64,000 nucleotides of DNA from Trichococcus palustris (GTDB taxonomy: Bacteria; Bacillota; Bacilli; Lactobacillales; Aerococcaceae), in contig NZ_FOTD01000012.1 in assembly GCF_900114465.1 (NCBI RefSeq), positions 29,170 to 93,169 of the forward strand, written 5' to 3'. The translations under genes and the position numbers were made by a program. The first letter of the stretch is position 1. Each line of letters starts with the position of its first letter. Under the pieces are notes generated by a model. The model was not told the origin of the DNA. It worked only from the letters and a program-made list of their open reading frames with translations, and made no database searches. Positions 10,152 to 19,179 of the stretch are shown in pieces.

Positions 10152-11243
10152 TTGAGACCAATCGTTACTTATGAAGAGCTAGAAAAGGACAAGGCGGATA
10201 AGTCCATCCTATTCGTGGATGTCCGCAGTCCAAAGGAATACGCAAAAGCGACCATTCCGGGAGCCGTGAACATACCGGTGCTGGATGATGAAGATCGGAA
10301 AGAAGTCGGCACCCTCTATGTTTCGGGACGGATCGACGAGGCGAAAATGTATGGCATCAACGCCATCGCGCCCCGCCTGCCGGAAATGTTCGCACGCTAC
10401 CAGGGGTATGTTAAGGCATACGATCGGGTAGTCATTTTTTGCAGCCGCGGCGGATTCCGCAGCAACTCAATCTTTTCCTTGCTGAAGTCTCTGGGGATGG
10501 ATGTCTACCGGTTGGAAGGCGGCTATAAAGGCTACCGGAATCATATCAATAAACAGGTACCGATGCTGTTCGAAAAGGTCCGGTTCGTCACCCTGTACGG
10601 CAATACCGGCAGCGGCAAGACCGCCATCCTGCACGAGCTGAAAGAACGCGGAGCGAACATCCTTGATCTGGAAGGCTGCGCCAACCACCGCGGCTCCCTA
10701 TTGGGAAGCGTCGGTCTGGAGCGGAAAGAGCCCAATAGCCAAAAAATGTTCGAAAGTCTCCTGGTGGATACGGCCAAAAACTGGCAGCAACCTTTGATCG
10801 TCTTCACGGAAGGCGAAAGCAAACGGATCGGCAAAGTGGTGTTGCCCCCTGCACTTGTGGATGCGATGCGAAGAGGCAGGAACATCAAAATCGAGGCTTC
10901 ACTGGATTACCGCATCGGACTGTTGAAACAGGATTATGTGCATGGAAACAAAGAGGAAATCAATCAAGCGCTCGATGGGCTGAAACAGTACGTGAACGCC
11001 GAGCGTGTGGAGGGCTACAAGGCCAGTATTCTCCAAAATGATTTCGAGGCCGTAATCGAAGATCTGTTGCTGAGCTATTATGACCCCCGCTACAATTACA
11101 ACAAAAAAGAGTATGTTGCGGATTTCCACAACGAATCGCCTACCAAAACGGCCGAAGCCATTCTGGAATGGGCAAAAAATATAGAGTACGAAACGGATAC
11201 GGACCAAACTCAGGAAATGGGTCTATCGAACCCTCCCGTATGA
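10152..11243 (+). CDS. mnmH: tRNA 2-selenouridine synthase
   Basis: This 363-residue protein has the MnmH (SelU/YbbB) layout: an N-terminal rhodanese domain with catalytic cysteine in FCSRGGFRS (about residue 97), then a P-loop domain (GNTGSGKT, about residues 152-159) that binds the geranylated/thiolated tRNA wobble uridine intermediate. It replaces sulfur by selenium in mnm5s2U34 using selenophosphate. The selenophosphate supplier selD lies 6 kb downstream on the other strand. The likely start is TTG at 10152. The short spacing from photolyase (84 bp, with a TATACT box at 10121) suggests its own promoter. Confidence 0.93.
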   Translation: MRPIVTYEELEKDKADKSILFVDVRSPKEYAKATIPGAVNIPVLDDEDRKEVGTLYVSGRIDEAKMYGINAIAPRLPEMFARYQGYVKAYDRVVIFCSRGGFRSNSIFSLLKSLGMDVYRLEGGYKGYRNHINKQVPMLFEKVRFVTLYGNTGSGKTAILHELKERGANILDLEGCANHRGSLLGSVGLERKEPNSQKMFESLLVDTAKNWQQPLIVFTEGESKRIGKVVLPPALVDAMRRGRNIKIEASLDYRIGLLKQDYVHGNKEEINQALDGLKQYVNAERVEGYKASILQNDFEAVIEDLLLSYYDPRYNYNKKEYVADFHNESPTKTAEAILEWAKNIEYETDTDQTQEMGLSNPPV

Positions 11244-11279
11244 GTGTGATGAAGACCGCCTTTAGGTGCGGTGTGAGAG

Positions 11280-11585
11280 GGAGCTGTCTCATATCGAGAT
11301 AGCCCCATTCTTGCGTTTTGTTGGGTATGGAGGATTGTGTAGTTCCGATCGGCATAACCCGCCGAAAGCTTTCCGGCGGGTTAAAATACAGTGTTCTCCA
11401 CAGAATAATCCGCCGAAGGTTCGACGGAAGGTTATTATCGCGATGGAGCAATCAAAAAAACCGTCGCCGACTTTTCGGAAGGTTTTTCCGACAGGATCTG
11501 CGCCAAATACCCCGCCGCCGCGATCCCCGATCCGGTGGCGACCGAAAACAGAGAATGCAGGAATTCTCGAATGGAACATTCCTGA
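11280..11585 (+). repeat. Approximately 300-bp hairpin-rich intergenic repeat, family B (copy 1)
   Basis: This element aligns along its whole length with 55936-56231 in the same orientation. In order it has: a GAGCTGTCTC/GAGATAGCCC hairpin, the stem ATAACCCGCCG/CGGCGGGTTA, a shared AAAATACAG spacer, a second stem closed by AATAAtCC/GGTTATT, the block ATGGAGCAAT, a CTTTTCGGAAGGTTTT hairpin, and a shared end GAATGCAGG-ATTC-CGAATG-AACATT. Stem sequences differ between the copies but pairing is kept, which points to a structured RNA or MITE-like element. The rest of the gap to 11712 is AT-rich leader with a long A tract at 11686. Confidence 0.75.
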
Positions 11586-11712
11586 ATAACCTGGCTTAGA
11601 AATCTGAGAATAGCAAAAAAGGGTTGACTCAATTAGAGACAGACCCTACTCATTGACTTAAGACTCATCCCTATCGATAAATTCAAAAAAAAAAAAAGAA
11701 GAGAGCGAAATC

Positions 11713-13467
11713 ATGATTAATAGTTTCAAAAAATATACCTGGTTTTTCAAGTTGCGCTGGAAAAGCTACACGTTTGGTGTTTTAGCGTTGATCATTTGTG
11801 CCATCCTGCAGGTCCTTAACCCTAAAATCATCGGGACGATTATTGACGGCTTTATAGCGGGAACGTTAACCTGGCAGACCTTGCTTTTTTGGACTGCCCT
11901 GATACTTATTTCTTCCCTGGCAATGTACGCTTTACGATACGGATGGCGGATGGCTTTGTTCGGAAACTCGACCTTGATTGAGTCCATCCTGCGTAATCGT
12001 CTGTTTTCTTTTTTCACGCGAATGGATTCAGAATTCTTTCAGAAATATCGTACAGGCGATTTGATGGCCCATGCCACCAATGACTTGGCCGCCATTCGCT
12101 TTGTTGCCGCGGATGGTGTTTTGACTTTAACGGACGCCATCTCACTGGGCGGAATAACCCTCTTTTCCATGTTCTTTTTCATCGATTGGAAACTGACGCT
12201 CTTCGCCATTTTACCCCTTCCTATTCTGATCATTGTTTCCACCTATTTAGGAAAACAGATCCATTCCCGCTATCGGGGTGCCCTAAAATCTTTCTCATCC
12301 ATGAACGACCACGTTCAGGAAAGTGTAACGGGCATGAAGGTGCTGAAGACACTTGGCGAAGAAAAAGAGGATTTGTCCGCTTTTAAAAAGAACACGCAAA
12401 AGGTTGTAGCCGAAAATCAACGGGTATACAAATTAAAAGCGGCTTTAAACCCAAGTATAGAAATCATTATGGGGGCCACTTATGTGATTGCCTTATTGGT
12501 TGGTGGGAATTACGTTCAAATTGGGCGTATTTCGATTGGCGATTTAGTGGCCTTCATTAGTTATATCGGCATGATGCAGTGGCCATTATTGGCAGTGGGC
12601 GGACTTATTAACACGCTGGAACGCGGAAGTGCGGCTTACGATCGGGTAGAAGCTTTACTAGCCTATACACCTGCGATTGTGGAGGTGGAATCTCCCTATC
12701 ATCAAGCACTCAATGGCGATATCACTTTTGATATCCAATCCTTCACTTATCCGGGTGCTGCGCAACCAACTTTAACGGATGTCTCTTTCCACTTAGAGGA
12801 AGGGAAAATGCTGGGTGTTGTGGGCAGGACCGGATCGGGGAAGAGCACGTTGTATAAACTGTTGCTGCGTGACTATGATCAGTATGAGGGAAGGATTTCA
12901 TACGGGGATATCGATATAAAAGAGTATGCTTTGCAGTCGCTCAAAGAAGGAATGGCGATCGTTCCGCAAGAGAATTTTCTGTTTTCAACCACGATCCGCG
13001 AGAATATCCGCTTTGGAAATCCGCAGTTGTCCCAAGAAGAAGTAGAAAAATATGCGAAGTTGGCCAACGTTCATGAGGACATCCTGAGCTTTCCGGAAGG
13101 GTACGATACGGAAGTTGGCGAACGAGGCGTTTCTTTATCCGGTGGCCAAAAACAGCGCATTGCGATTGCGCGCGCTCTAGCGGTAGGACCGGAATGCCTC
13201 ATTTTGGATGATTCCTTATCGGCCGTGGATGCTCAGACAGAAGAAGCAATCTTAGAGTCCTTAAAACAAGAGCGGCGCCATAAAACTACGATCATTTCTG
13301 CCCATCGCATCAGTTCCATCATGCACGCGGATGAAATCATTGTAATGGAAAAAGGCAACATCGTGGAACGCGGTACTCACCAACAGTTAATAGCAATGAA
13401 CGGGTGGTATGCGGATATGTATCAAAAGCAACAACTGGAGAAAAAATTAGACGGGGAGGCAGTATAG
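11713..13467 (+). CDS. Heterodimeric multidrug-type ABC exporter, degenerate-site subunit
   Basis: This 584-residue half-transporter has six membrane helices (about 1-310) and a C-terminal ATPase. Walker A is GRTGSGKST (about 371-379), the signature is LSGGQ (about 475) and Walker B ends LILDDS. The catalytic glutamate after Walker B is therefore aspartate, the hallmark of the degenerate-site partner in heterodimeric exporters of the BmrCD/LmrCD/TM287-288 type. It overlaps the next gene by one base and must pair with it. The substrate is unknown; drug, lipid or peptide export are all possible. AGAGAGCG precedes the ATG. Confidence 0.92.
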   Translation: MINSFKKYTWFFKLRWKSYTFGVLALIICAILQVLNPKIIGTIIDGFIAGTLTWQTLLFWTALILISSLAMYALRYGWRMALFGNSTLIESILRNRLFSFFTRMDSEFFQKYRTGDLMAHATNDLAAIRFVAADGVLTLTDAISLGGITLFSMFFFIDWKLTLFAILPLPILIIVSTYLGKQIHSRYRGALKSFSSMNDHVQESVTGMKVLKTLGEEKEDLSAFKKNTQKVVAENQRVYKLKAALNPSIEIIMGATYVIALLVGGNYVQIGRISIGDLVAFISYIGMMQWPLLAVGGLINTLERGSAAYDRVEALLAYTPAIVEVESPYHQALNGDITFDIQSFTYPGAAQPTLTDVSFHLEEGKMLGVVGRTGSGKSTLYKLLLRDYDQYEGRISYGDIDIKEYALQSLKEGMAIVPQENFLFSTTIRENIRFGNPQLSQEEVEKYAKLANVHEDILSFPEGYDTEVGERGVSLSGGQKQRIAIARALAVGPECLILDDSLSAVDAQTEEAILESLKQERRHKTTIISAHRISSIMHADEIIVMEKGNIVERGTHQQLIAMNGWYADMYQKQQLEKKLDGEAV

Positions 13468-15257
13468 TGGACACAAAAAAACAAACTGCTTTTTCATATA
13501 AAGAATCCTGGAACATTCTACTGAGTATGTTCCGTTTTGCCAAACCTTATCGATTCCTTTTCGTCGTTTCCTTTGTGTCTCTGGCATTCGCTTCAGCCAT
13601 TGCCGCCTATTTGCCTATTGTTATTCAGCGGTACATTGATGATGATTTAGCGAATGGAACAGCCACACTAGCGCTTACGATTCGTGTGGTCATCTTTTAT
13701 GCGGTACTGACCATCCTCAAAGCGGGATTTTCATACGTGAAGGATTTTCTCTTCAATACGGCATCAGAAAGAACCGTGGGGAACATCCGGGAGCAAATGT
13801 ATGAGAAGGTCGTTTCCCTGGGTATGCGCTACTTTGATCAGACGCCTGCTGGCACTGTGGTTTCGAGGGTAACCAATGACACGGAGACCATTAAAGAATT
13901 TTGGACGGTCTTTTTGAATATTTCTAATGGCTTATTCAATGTCATTGCGATTACGATTGCCATGTTCGTCCTGAATTGGCGGATGGGGCTTGTCTTCTTT
14001 TTATTCGCGCCTTTCATTGTTTGGATGGCTGGAATCTATCGAAAGAAAAGTACGCTTGTCTATGGCCACATGCGAAAAATACTCGGTCAGCTGAACGCCA
14101 ACTTGAGTGAATCCATCAGCGGCATGAGCATCATCCAGAAATATCACCAAGAAGTGCGCTTGATGGATGAGTTCAGCGACATCAACCAAGAATATGTGGC
14201 CGCTCGTCGTTCCATGTATAGCATGAACGCCTTGTTGCTGGCGCCAGCAATCAATGTCATTGAATCGGTCGCTCTCGTAGCGGTGCTGCTTATTTTTGGC
14301 TATCAAGATTGGAGCCAGAATACAGTTGACATCGGCCTGGTGTATGCTTTTACAGCATATTCCCGTTCCTTCTTCCAGCCCATCAGCCAGATGATGAATA
14401 GCCTGAGTTCCTTGCAGGATGGCATTGTTTCTGGAAACAGGGTTCAGGAATTGATGAAAAGCGAAGAACTTGCGCCGCAAGCTAATCCCGAAATCGAGGG
14501 GAGCATTACGGAAGGGCATATTTCCGTAAAAAATCTCAATTTCTCCTACGATGGCAAGAAACCCGTGTTGCGCAACATCAGCTTTGAAGTGAAGCCAGGG
14601 GAGACGGTGGCGTTGGTCGGTCAAACGGGATCGGGAAAAAGCTCCATTATCAACGTCCTGATGCGTTTTTATGAATATCATGAAGGAGACATCACCATTG
14701 ATGGTTATTCCTTGAAGGATATCTCGATCGAAGAAATCCGGACGAAGATGGGGCTCGTTTTACAGGACAGTTTTTTATTCTATGGAAATATCGCGGATAA
14801 TATTCGCATGCACAATGCTGCCTATACAGAGGCGGATATCAAGCAGGCTGCTGCATTTGTCTATGCCGATGATTTCATCTCGGAAATGGAGAATGGCTAT
14901 GCTTCGAAGGTAGTGGAACGAGGCGCAAGCTTATCCGCAGGGGAAAGGCAGTTGATCAGCTTTGCGAGAACGATCCTGCGCTCCCCAAAAATTCTGATCC
15001 TTGACGAAGCGACAGCCAATATCGACACCGAAACGGAAGAGAAAATCCAAAAAGCTTTAGCCAACATGCGGAAAGATCGAACGTCTTTAATTATCGCCCA
15101 CCGTTTGTCGACTATTAAAGATGCGGATCAAATTTTGGTTTTGAGCAACGGGGAAATTGTCGAGCGAGGCAACCACGATGAATTGGTTGAGAAAAAAGGC
15201 ATTTATTATGACATGTATCAATTGCAAACGTACCAGGAAAAGACGGGTGAATTGTAA
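13467..15257 (+). CDS. Heterodimeric multidrug-type ABC exporter, catalytic-site subunit
   Basis: This is the second half-transporter. The frame is open from 13404, but the start is placed at GTG 13467, one base into the previous stop, because GGGGAGGC lies 6 bp upstream; this gives 596 residues. Six membrane helices precede the ATPase with Walker A GQTGSGKSS (about 385-393) and a canonical LILDEAT Walker B with catalytic glutamate. The signature is altered to LSAGE, so it completes the degenerate site of its partner while keeping the active glutamate. This complementary asymmetry supports an obligate heterodimer. A bidirectional terminator at 15296 ends the operon. Confidence 0.92.
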   Translation: MDTKKQTAFSYKESWNILLSMFRFAKPYRFLFVVSFVSLAFASAIAAYLPIVIQRYIDDDLANGTATLALTIRVVIFYAVLTILKAGFSYVKDFLFNTASERTVGNIREQMYEKVVSLGMRYFDQTPAGTVVSRVTNDTETIKEFWTVFLNISNGLFNVIAITIAMFVLNWRMGLVFFLFAPFIVWMAGIYRKKSTLVYGHMRKILGQLNANLSESISGMSIIQKYHQEVRLMDEFSDINQEYVAARRSMYSMNALLLAPAINVIESVALVAVLLIFGYQDWSQNTVDIGLVYAFTAYSRSFFQPISQMMNSLSSLQDGIVSGNRVQELMKSEELAPQANPEIEGSITEGHISVKNLNFSYDGKKPVLRNISFEVKPGETVALVGQTGSGKSSIINVLMRFYEYHEGDITIDGYSLKDISIEEIRTKMGLVLQDSFLFYGNIADNIRMHNAAYTEADIKQAAAFVYADDFISEMENGYASKVVERGASLSAGERQLISFARTILRSPKILILDEATANIDTETEEKIQKALANMRKDRTSLIIAHRLSTIKDADQILVLSNGEIVERGNHDELVEKKGIYYDMYQLQTYQEKTGEL

Positions 15258-15295
15258 GTCATATAAAAACATATTCAAAAGACGCATATAAAACG

Positions 15296-15352
15296 AAAAG
15301 CACCTCCTTGAATGGTTACGATAAAACGTACCCGTTCAAGGAGGTGCTTTTT
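15296..15352. terminator. Bidirectional terminator between ABC operon and selenium cluster
   Basis: The 16-bp perfect stem AAGCACCTCCTTGAA/TTCAAGGAGGTGCTT is followed by T runs on both strands. It overlaps the stop codon of the reverse-strand gene at 15351. Confidence 0.88.
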
Positions 15353-16490
15353 ATATAAAGGCAAGCTGACGCAATGCATCCGCGCCATAATCCATTTCGG
15401 CCAGCGTGTTGAACGTTGAAAAGCTGAAGCGCACCATCCCTTGACGCTCCGTTCCGAAAGCTGTGTGGATCAAGGGCGCACAATGGGCTCCCGGACGGAC
15501 CGCGATGTCGAAGTCCATGAAAAGGGCATCGCTGAGATCGCCGGAAGACCAGTCCGCCAGATTGAGGGAAACGACCGGGGCGCGGCGATGCTTCTCATCG
15601 AAGCAACCGTACAGCGTGATGCCCGGGATATCCTTGATTTTTCCGTAGAACCTGCGGGTCAGCTGGTCCAAACGGCTGCCGATTTCCGCTATGCCGATGT
15701 GTTGGACGTGGGCGATGCCCGCATCGAGACCGGCCAGGCCATGGACGTTCTGGGTTCCCGCTTCAAAGATGGCCGGGAAATCCAGGGGCATTTTTTTATC
15801 GAAGGAATGGAATCCGCTGCCGCCCGTGAAGACAGGCCTGAAAGCCAACGGTTTCTCCCCGAGGCAGATGCCGCCGGTTCCTTGGGGGCCGTACAGGCCT
15901 TTGTGGCCGGTGAAGCAAAGGACATCGATGTGTTGCCGCCGCATAGCGATGTCCAATATGCCGGCGCTCTGGGAAGCGTCGACGATGAACAGCAGATCGT
16001 TTTTGCTGCAGAAATCGCCGATCCGTTCCAAATCTACGGCGTTGCCGGTGACGTTGGAGGCATGGTTAACTACGACCGCCCGGGTATTGGTCTGCAGTAG
16101 CGCGGCAAATTCCGGGTAGCTAAGCTTTCCTTGTTCGTCGATGGACACGAAGGAAAGTTCGGCCCCTTGCTCTTCCAACTGATAAAGGGGGCGCAGGACG
16201 GAATTGTGCTCAGTGACGGTCGTGATGATATGGTCTTCCGGCGTCAGCAGGCTTTTGAGGACCATGTTCAGTGCCGCGGTGGCGTTGGCTGTGAAGGCGA
16301 CAGTTGACGCACCGAATAAGTCCGCTGTTTTGCTACGGACCGATTCGGTCAACCGCAAGGCATTCAATGAGGCGGTATGGCTGCCTCTGGCGGGGTTGCC
16401 CAATTGCCCGTCTGCGATGGCATGGAAGACGGCTTGGGCGACGGCATCCGGTTTTTTCAAGGTTGTTGCGCTGTTATCGAAATAATACAT
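15351..16490 (-). CDS. Cysteine desulfurase-like PLP enzyme of the selenium cluster
   Basis: This 379-residue fold-type I aminotransferase class V protein has its PLP lysine in CFTGHKGLYGPQGTGG (about residue 200). A conserved catalytic cysteine lies near the C-terminus in RPGAHCAP. The RPG-x-HCAP form matches the subfamily that sits beside selD, yedF and DUF3343 in Enterococcus and clostridia, where it is presumed to deliver selenium or sulfur (cysteine desulfurase/selenocysteine lyase activity). It is the last gene of the reverse-strand cluster, 6 bp after the DUF3343 gene. Assignment to selenium rather than sulfur supply is inferred from context. Confidence 0.88.
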   Translation of the reverse strand: MYYFDNSATTLKKPDAVAQAVFHAIADGQLGNPARGSHTASLNALRLTESVRSKTADLFGASTVAFTANATAALNMVLKSLLTPEDHIITTVTEHNSVLRPLYQLEEQGAELSFVSIDEQGKLSYPEFAALLQTNTRAVVVNHASNVTGNAVDLERIGDFCSKNDLLFIVDASQSAGILDIAMRRQHIDVLCFTGHKGLYGPQGTGGICLGEKPLAFRPVFTGGSGFHSFDKKMPLDFPAIFEAGTQNVHGLAGLDAGIAHVQHIGIAEIGSRLDQLTRRFYGKIKDIPGITLYGCFDEKHRRAPVVSLNLADWSSGDLSDALFMDFDIAVRPGAHCAPLIHTAFGTERQGMVRFSFSTFNTLAEMDYGADALRQLAFI

Positions 16491-16496
16491 ATCATC

Positions 16497-16769
16497 TCAT
16501 CCCTCCCACTCTGTCACAAATTTTTTGCGGTTTTCGAAGCGGACTTCGTAGCAGCCGTCCAGGGATACATTCTGCCCGGAAAGGAGCATTCGGATTTCGG
16601 ATAGCTCTGCCAAAATGGTCTGGAGCACCAATCCGCATCCAGCCGAAAGCTGTTCCGGCATGGGGATCAGGCGGCACGCATAGCCGGCGGCAAGCACGCT
16701 TGCTTCCGCCGCCGCAGCTGCCTGCGAAGTGGGGAAGGCGATGATGCCGTAGTGTCTGCGGTCGATCAT
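16497..16769 (-). CDS. DUF3343 putative Se/S carrier protein
   Basis: This 90-residue protein begins IDRRHYGIIAFPTSQAA and carries two cysteines in the central part (YACRLIPMPEQLSAGCGL). This pattern is typical of DUF3343, proposed to carry activated selenium or sulfur between the cysteine desulfurase and SelD/YedF. Its ATG overlaps the yedF stop by 4 bp, so translation is probably coupled. The carrier role is a literature inference for the family. Confidence 0.85.
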   Translation of the reverse strand: MIDRRHYGIIAFPTSQAAAAAEASVLAAGYACRLIPMPEQLSAGCGLVLQTILAELSEIRMLLSGQNVSLDGCYEVRFENRKKFVTEWEG

Positions 16770-17410
16770 GGGGATACCGTTTTATAGGTGCGCTCGATTT
16801 CAACGATACGGTACATATTGGTGATCTCCCCGACGGCAAACTTCTCCTTGAGCCCATAAAATTCCACGCAGATGCCGCAGGTCAGGATCTCCACACCTTC
16901 AGCGGCCATCGCTTTCAGGTCGTCCAGAACGGGTGAACCTTCAGCGGTCAACTGGGCGCCCGCATTGTAGCAAAGGATTTTTTCGGGCAAAACTTCCTGT
17001 TCCGACAAGGCGAAAATGAAGCTTTTCATCAAAGTTTGCCCCAGTTCATCGGCACCGCTGCCGATGCTAGCGCTGTTCAAAATGACGACATAGCCGTTCT
17101 CTGCGTGTTCCGCAACTTGTGCGGCTGCTCCTTTTGCTTCGGAAGGAGTCGCTTTGCTTTCGACTCCCGATCCGGTTGCAGCAATACCCTCGCCGGCCGA
17201 GGCTGTGAGGGTCACTTCATATAATTGGTCGTTGATTTTATCGATATGGCTGCCGATTTTCAACTGTTCCGCCATCTTGGCCAAATTTTGCGTCGCGATT
17301 TCATTGTCCACGCTGACAAGGATATCCTCGCCGGCATGTTCTTTCAGCGCCCGTTTGGTCAAAATGACGGGCATCGGGCAGGCTTGTCCCACTGCATCTA
17401 TTTTTTTCAT
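16766..17410 (-). CDS. yedF: Selenium metabolism protein YedF
   Basis: This 214-residue two-domain protein has an N-terminal TusA/SirA-like domain (residues 1-75) with the catalytic-type motif GQACPMPVI. A low-complexity Ala/Ser/Glu linker (about 75-105) leads to a DsrE-like C-terminal domain with cysteines in LCYNAG and LTCGICVEFYG. This fusion is found next to selD in organisms that use selenium without, or in addition to, selenocysteine. It is the second gene of the cluster, 25 bp after selD. A CTCCTCCT complement (AGGAGG) precedes its ATG. Confidence 0.9.
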   Translation of the reverse strand: MKKIDAVGQACPMPVILTKRALKEHAGEDILVSVDNEIATQNLAKMAEQLKIGSHIDKINDQLYEVTLTASAGEGIAATGSGVESKATPSEAKGAAAQVAEHAENGYVVILNSASIGSGADELGQTLMKSFIFALSEQEVLPEKILCYNAGAQLTAEGSPVLDDLKAMAAEGVEILTCGICVEFYGLKEKFAVGEITNMYRIVEIERTYKTVSP

Positions 17411-17435
17411 CTTAATTCCTCCTCCTTAATGTAAA

Positions 17436-18467
17436 TCAAAGTTCAACCGCGATTTTTATATCGTCTTTTGCCGTCACTTCGCCGATGATCCCGCAAGGCA
17501 GACCCAAAGCTGCGACTTTTGCCAGAAGCGACGTTGCAGCATCGGCAGAGACACTCACCAACAGTCCGCCGGAAGTCTGCGGATCGAAAAGGATTTCTTC
17601 AAGGGCGTAGTCATCCATGCGGAAGGCCACATCCTGCGCCAGATGGTTCCGGTTCCGCTGGCCGCCTGCTGTCGTGAGGAACTCCTTGGCCCCCTCGTAG
17701 GCTCCGGGAAGGCAAGGGATGCTGTCGGCATAGAGCGTCGCTGAAAACTTATCGGACAGCATCTCGGAAAGATGACCCAACAAACCGAAACCGGTGACAT
17801 CGGTGCAGCTGTGGACCTCATAGCCGCGCAGAATTTCCGCTGCGTAGCGGTTAAGGGTGGTCATGGATTTCGCCGCAAAATCAAACGAATCCTGTTCCAT
17901 TTCGCCCGCGCTGTAGGCGGTGGTGATGATGCCCGTGCCCAAAGGTTTCGTCAGCAGCAGGACATCGCCCTCTTCGCAGGTGTCATTGCGGTAAATACGG
18001 TCGGGATGCACTTTCCCCAGGACCGAAAGCCCGTATTTGGGTTGGGGGTCGTGGATGGAATGGCCGCCCACCAGGACACCGCCTGCTTCCTGCACTTTCC
18101 TTGCCCCGCCTGCCAATATCTTGGCCAAGATGGCAGTTGATTTCGTTTCCGGCCAGCAAACGATGTTCATGGCGGTCAAGACTTCCCCGCCCATGGCAAA
18201 CACATCGCTCAGCGCATTGGTCGCCGCTATCTCCCCGAAGAGGGTGGCGTCAGCCACCATAGTGGGAAAGAAATCCAGCGTCTGGATCATGGCCATATCA
18301 TCGTTTATCCGAAAGACCGCTGCATCGTCGGAAGAGTCGAAGCCGACCAAAAAGTCGGGATGTTCCTGTTTAGGCAGCTGGCTCAGCAGCTCGCCTAAAA
18401 CGCCGGGACCGATTTTGGCGTTGCAGCCACCGCATATAAATAATTCTTCCATTAATTCCTTCTCCAT
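17436..18467 (-). CDS. selD: Selenophosphate synthase
   Basis: SelD makes selenophosphate from selenide and ATP. The 343-residue protein has the N-terminal active-site segment FICGGCNAKIGPG; the second cysteine and the lysine three residues later correspond to Cys17 and Lys20 of E. coli SelD. Cysteine rather than selenocysteine is used. The PurM-like ATP-binding motifs are present (FDSSDDAAV, TLDFFPTMV, GGHSIHDPQPKYG, SCTDVTGFGLLGHL). No selA, selB or selC is visible, so within this window the product is explained by MnmH (selenouridine in tRNA). GGAGGAAG precedes the ATG. It is the first gene of a four-gene reverse-strand operon. Confidence 0.95.
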   Translation of the reverse strand: MEKELMEELFICGGCNAKIGPGVLGELLSQLPKQEHPDFLVGFDSSDDAAVFRINDDMAMIQTLDFFPTMVADATLFGEIAATNALSDVFAMGGEVLTAMNIVCWPETKSTAILAKILAGGARKVQEAGGVLVGGHSIHDPQPKYGLSVLGKVHPDRIYRNDTCEEGDVLLLTKPLGTGIITTAYSAGEMEQDSFDFAAKSMTTLNRYAAEILRGYEVHSCTDVTGFGLLGHLSEMLSDKFSATLYADSIPCLPGAYEGAKEFLTTAGGQRNRNHLAQDVAFRMDDYALEEILFDPQTSGGLLVSVSADAATSLLAKVAALGLPCGIIGEVTAKDDIKIAVEL

Positions 18468-18496
18468 GTTCTTCCTCCGATTTCATGTTTTTAGTT

Positions 18497-19017
18497 TTCG
18501 GAGACCCGTGACTTCAGTCGTGGGAGGAGAAAACGCTCGGCCCACCGGGCCGAAGGTCCTCCTTTTTCTCCGAACTCCTTTCTTTTACTTTTGGGGAACT
18601 CCTGTTTGGGTGCCCCGCTTGAAAAGCGGTATAATGGTGCTGAGGAAAAGAGGTGAAACGCGGCGATTTTCCAACCACCGCACATCGAAAAACCGTAAGC
18701 GCCCAAACCTGAATTCCAGGAGAAAACCGTTATGTGGGCAACGCTCACTCAAGGCACTCGCTGGAGACCGCACCACCAAGGCGCTGAATCCGAACGGCCA
18801 TCGATTCGGTACCGCTCCGGCATGTCCGGTGCGGTAAGGGCGAAGTCAACCGTCCTGCGGGGGCAACCCCGGATATTCCGTCACATTAAGGCAGGAGCGT
18901 CTCCGGATGCGTCCGCACTGCCAGACAGGAATAAGCCTAAAGGGCGCTTGCGAAACAAGCGCTCCCGTCGCACAACGACGGAGGCAAGCCCGTGACTTCA
19001 GTCATGGGTAGTTGACC
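18497..19017 (+). mobile_element. Internally deleted IS200/IS605 (TnpB-type) relic with omega-RNA-like right end
   Basis: Two hairpins of the IS605 end type occur in the same orientation: CCCGTGACTTCAGTCGTGGG (18505-18524) and CCCGTGACTTCAGTCATGGG (18989-19008), the latter followed by TAGTTGACC. Between them lie a CCGCTTGAAAAGCGG hairpin with TATAAT, a remnant frame ending KALAGDRTTKALNPNGH that looks like a TnpB C-terminal tail, and about 170 bases of stem-rich sequence up to the right-end hairpin. No intact tnpA or tnpB is present. This fills the gap between selD and the uracil permease; 19018-19112 shows nothing recognisable. Confidence 0.55.
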
Positions 19018-19112
19018 GATAAATAGATACTATTTATTATATACCTATTGGAGCGCAGTTCTATCATCGAATCGATATTTTTTTCGGGAACAGGGTACCG
19101 ATGAGCGCTATA

Positions 19113-19171
19113 CTAAAAAAGAAAGAGTCTGGAGCCTCGTCAGAAATACTCTGACTGGCTCCAGACTCTTG
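19113..19171 (-). terminator. Terminator of the uracil permease gene
   Basis: The stem AAGAGTCTGGAGCC/GGCTCCAGACTCTT has an inner CAGAG pairing and, on the reverse strand, TTTCTTTTTTAG after it. Confidence 0.85.
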
Positions 19172-19179
19172 TTGTTGGA

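Noticed and set aside
11266..11589. Small open frames within the family B repeat
   Set aside because: The same region in the second copy has stops and frameshifts while the hairpins are kept, so conservation is at RNA/DNA structure level and not protein level.
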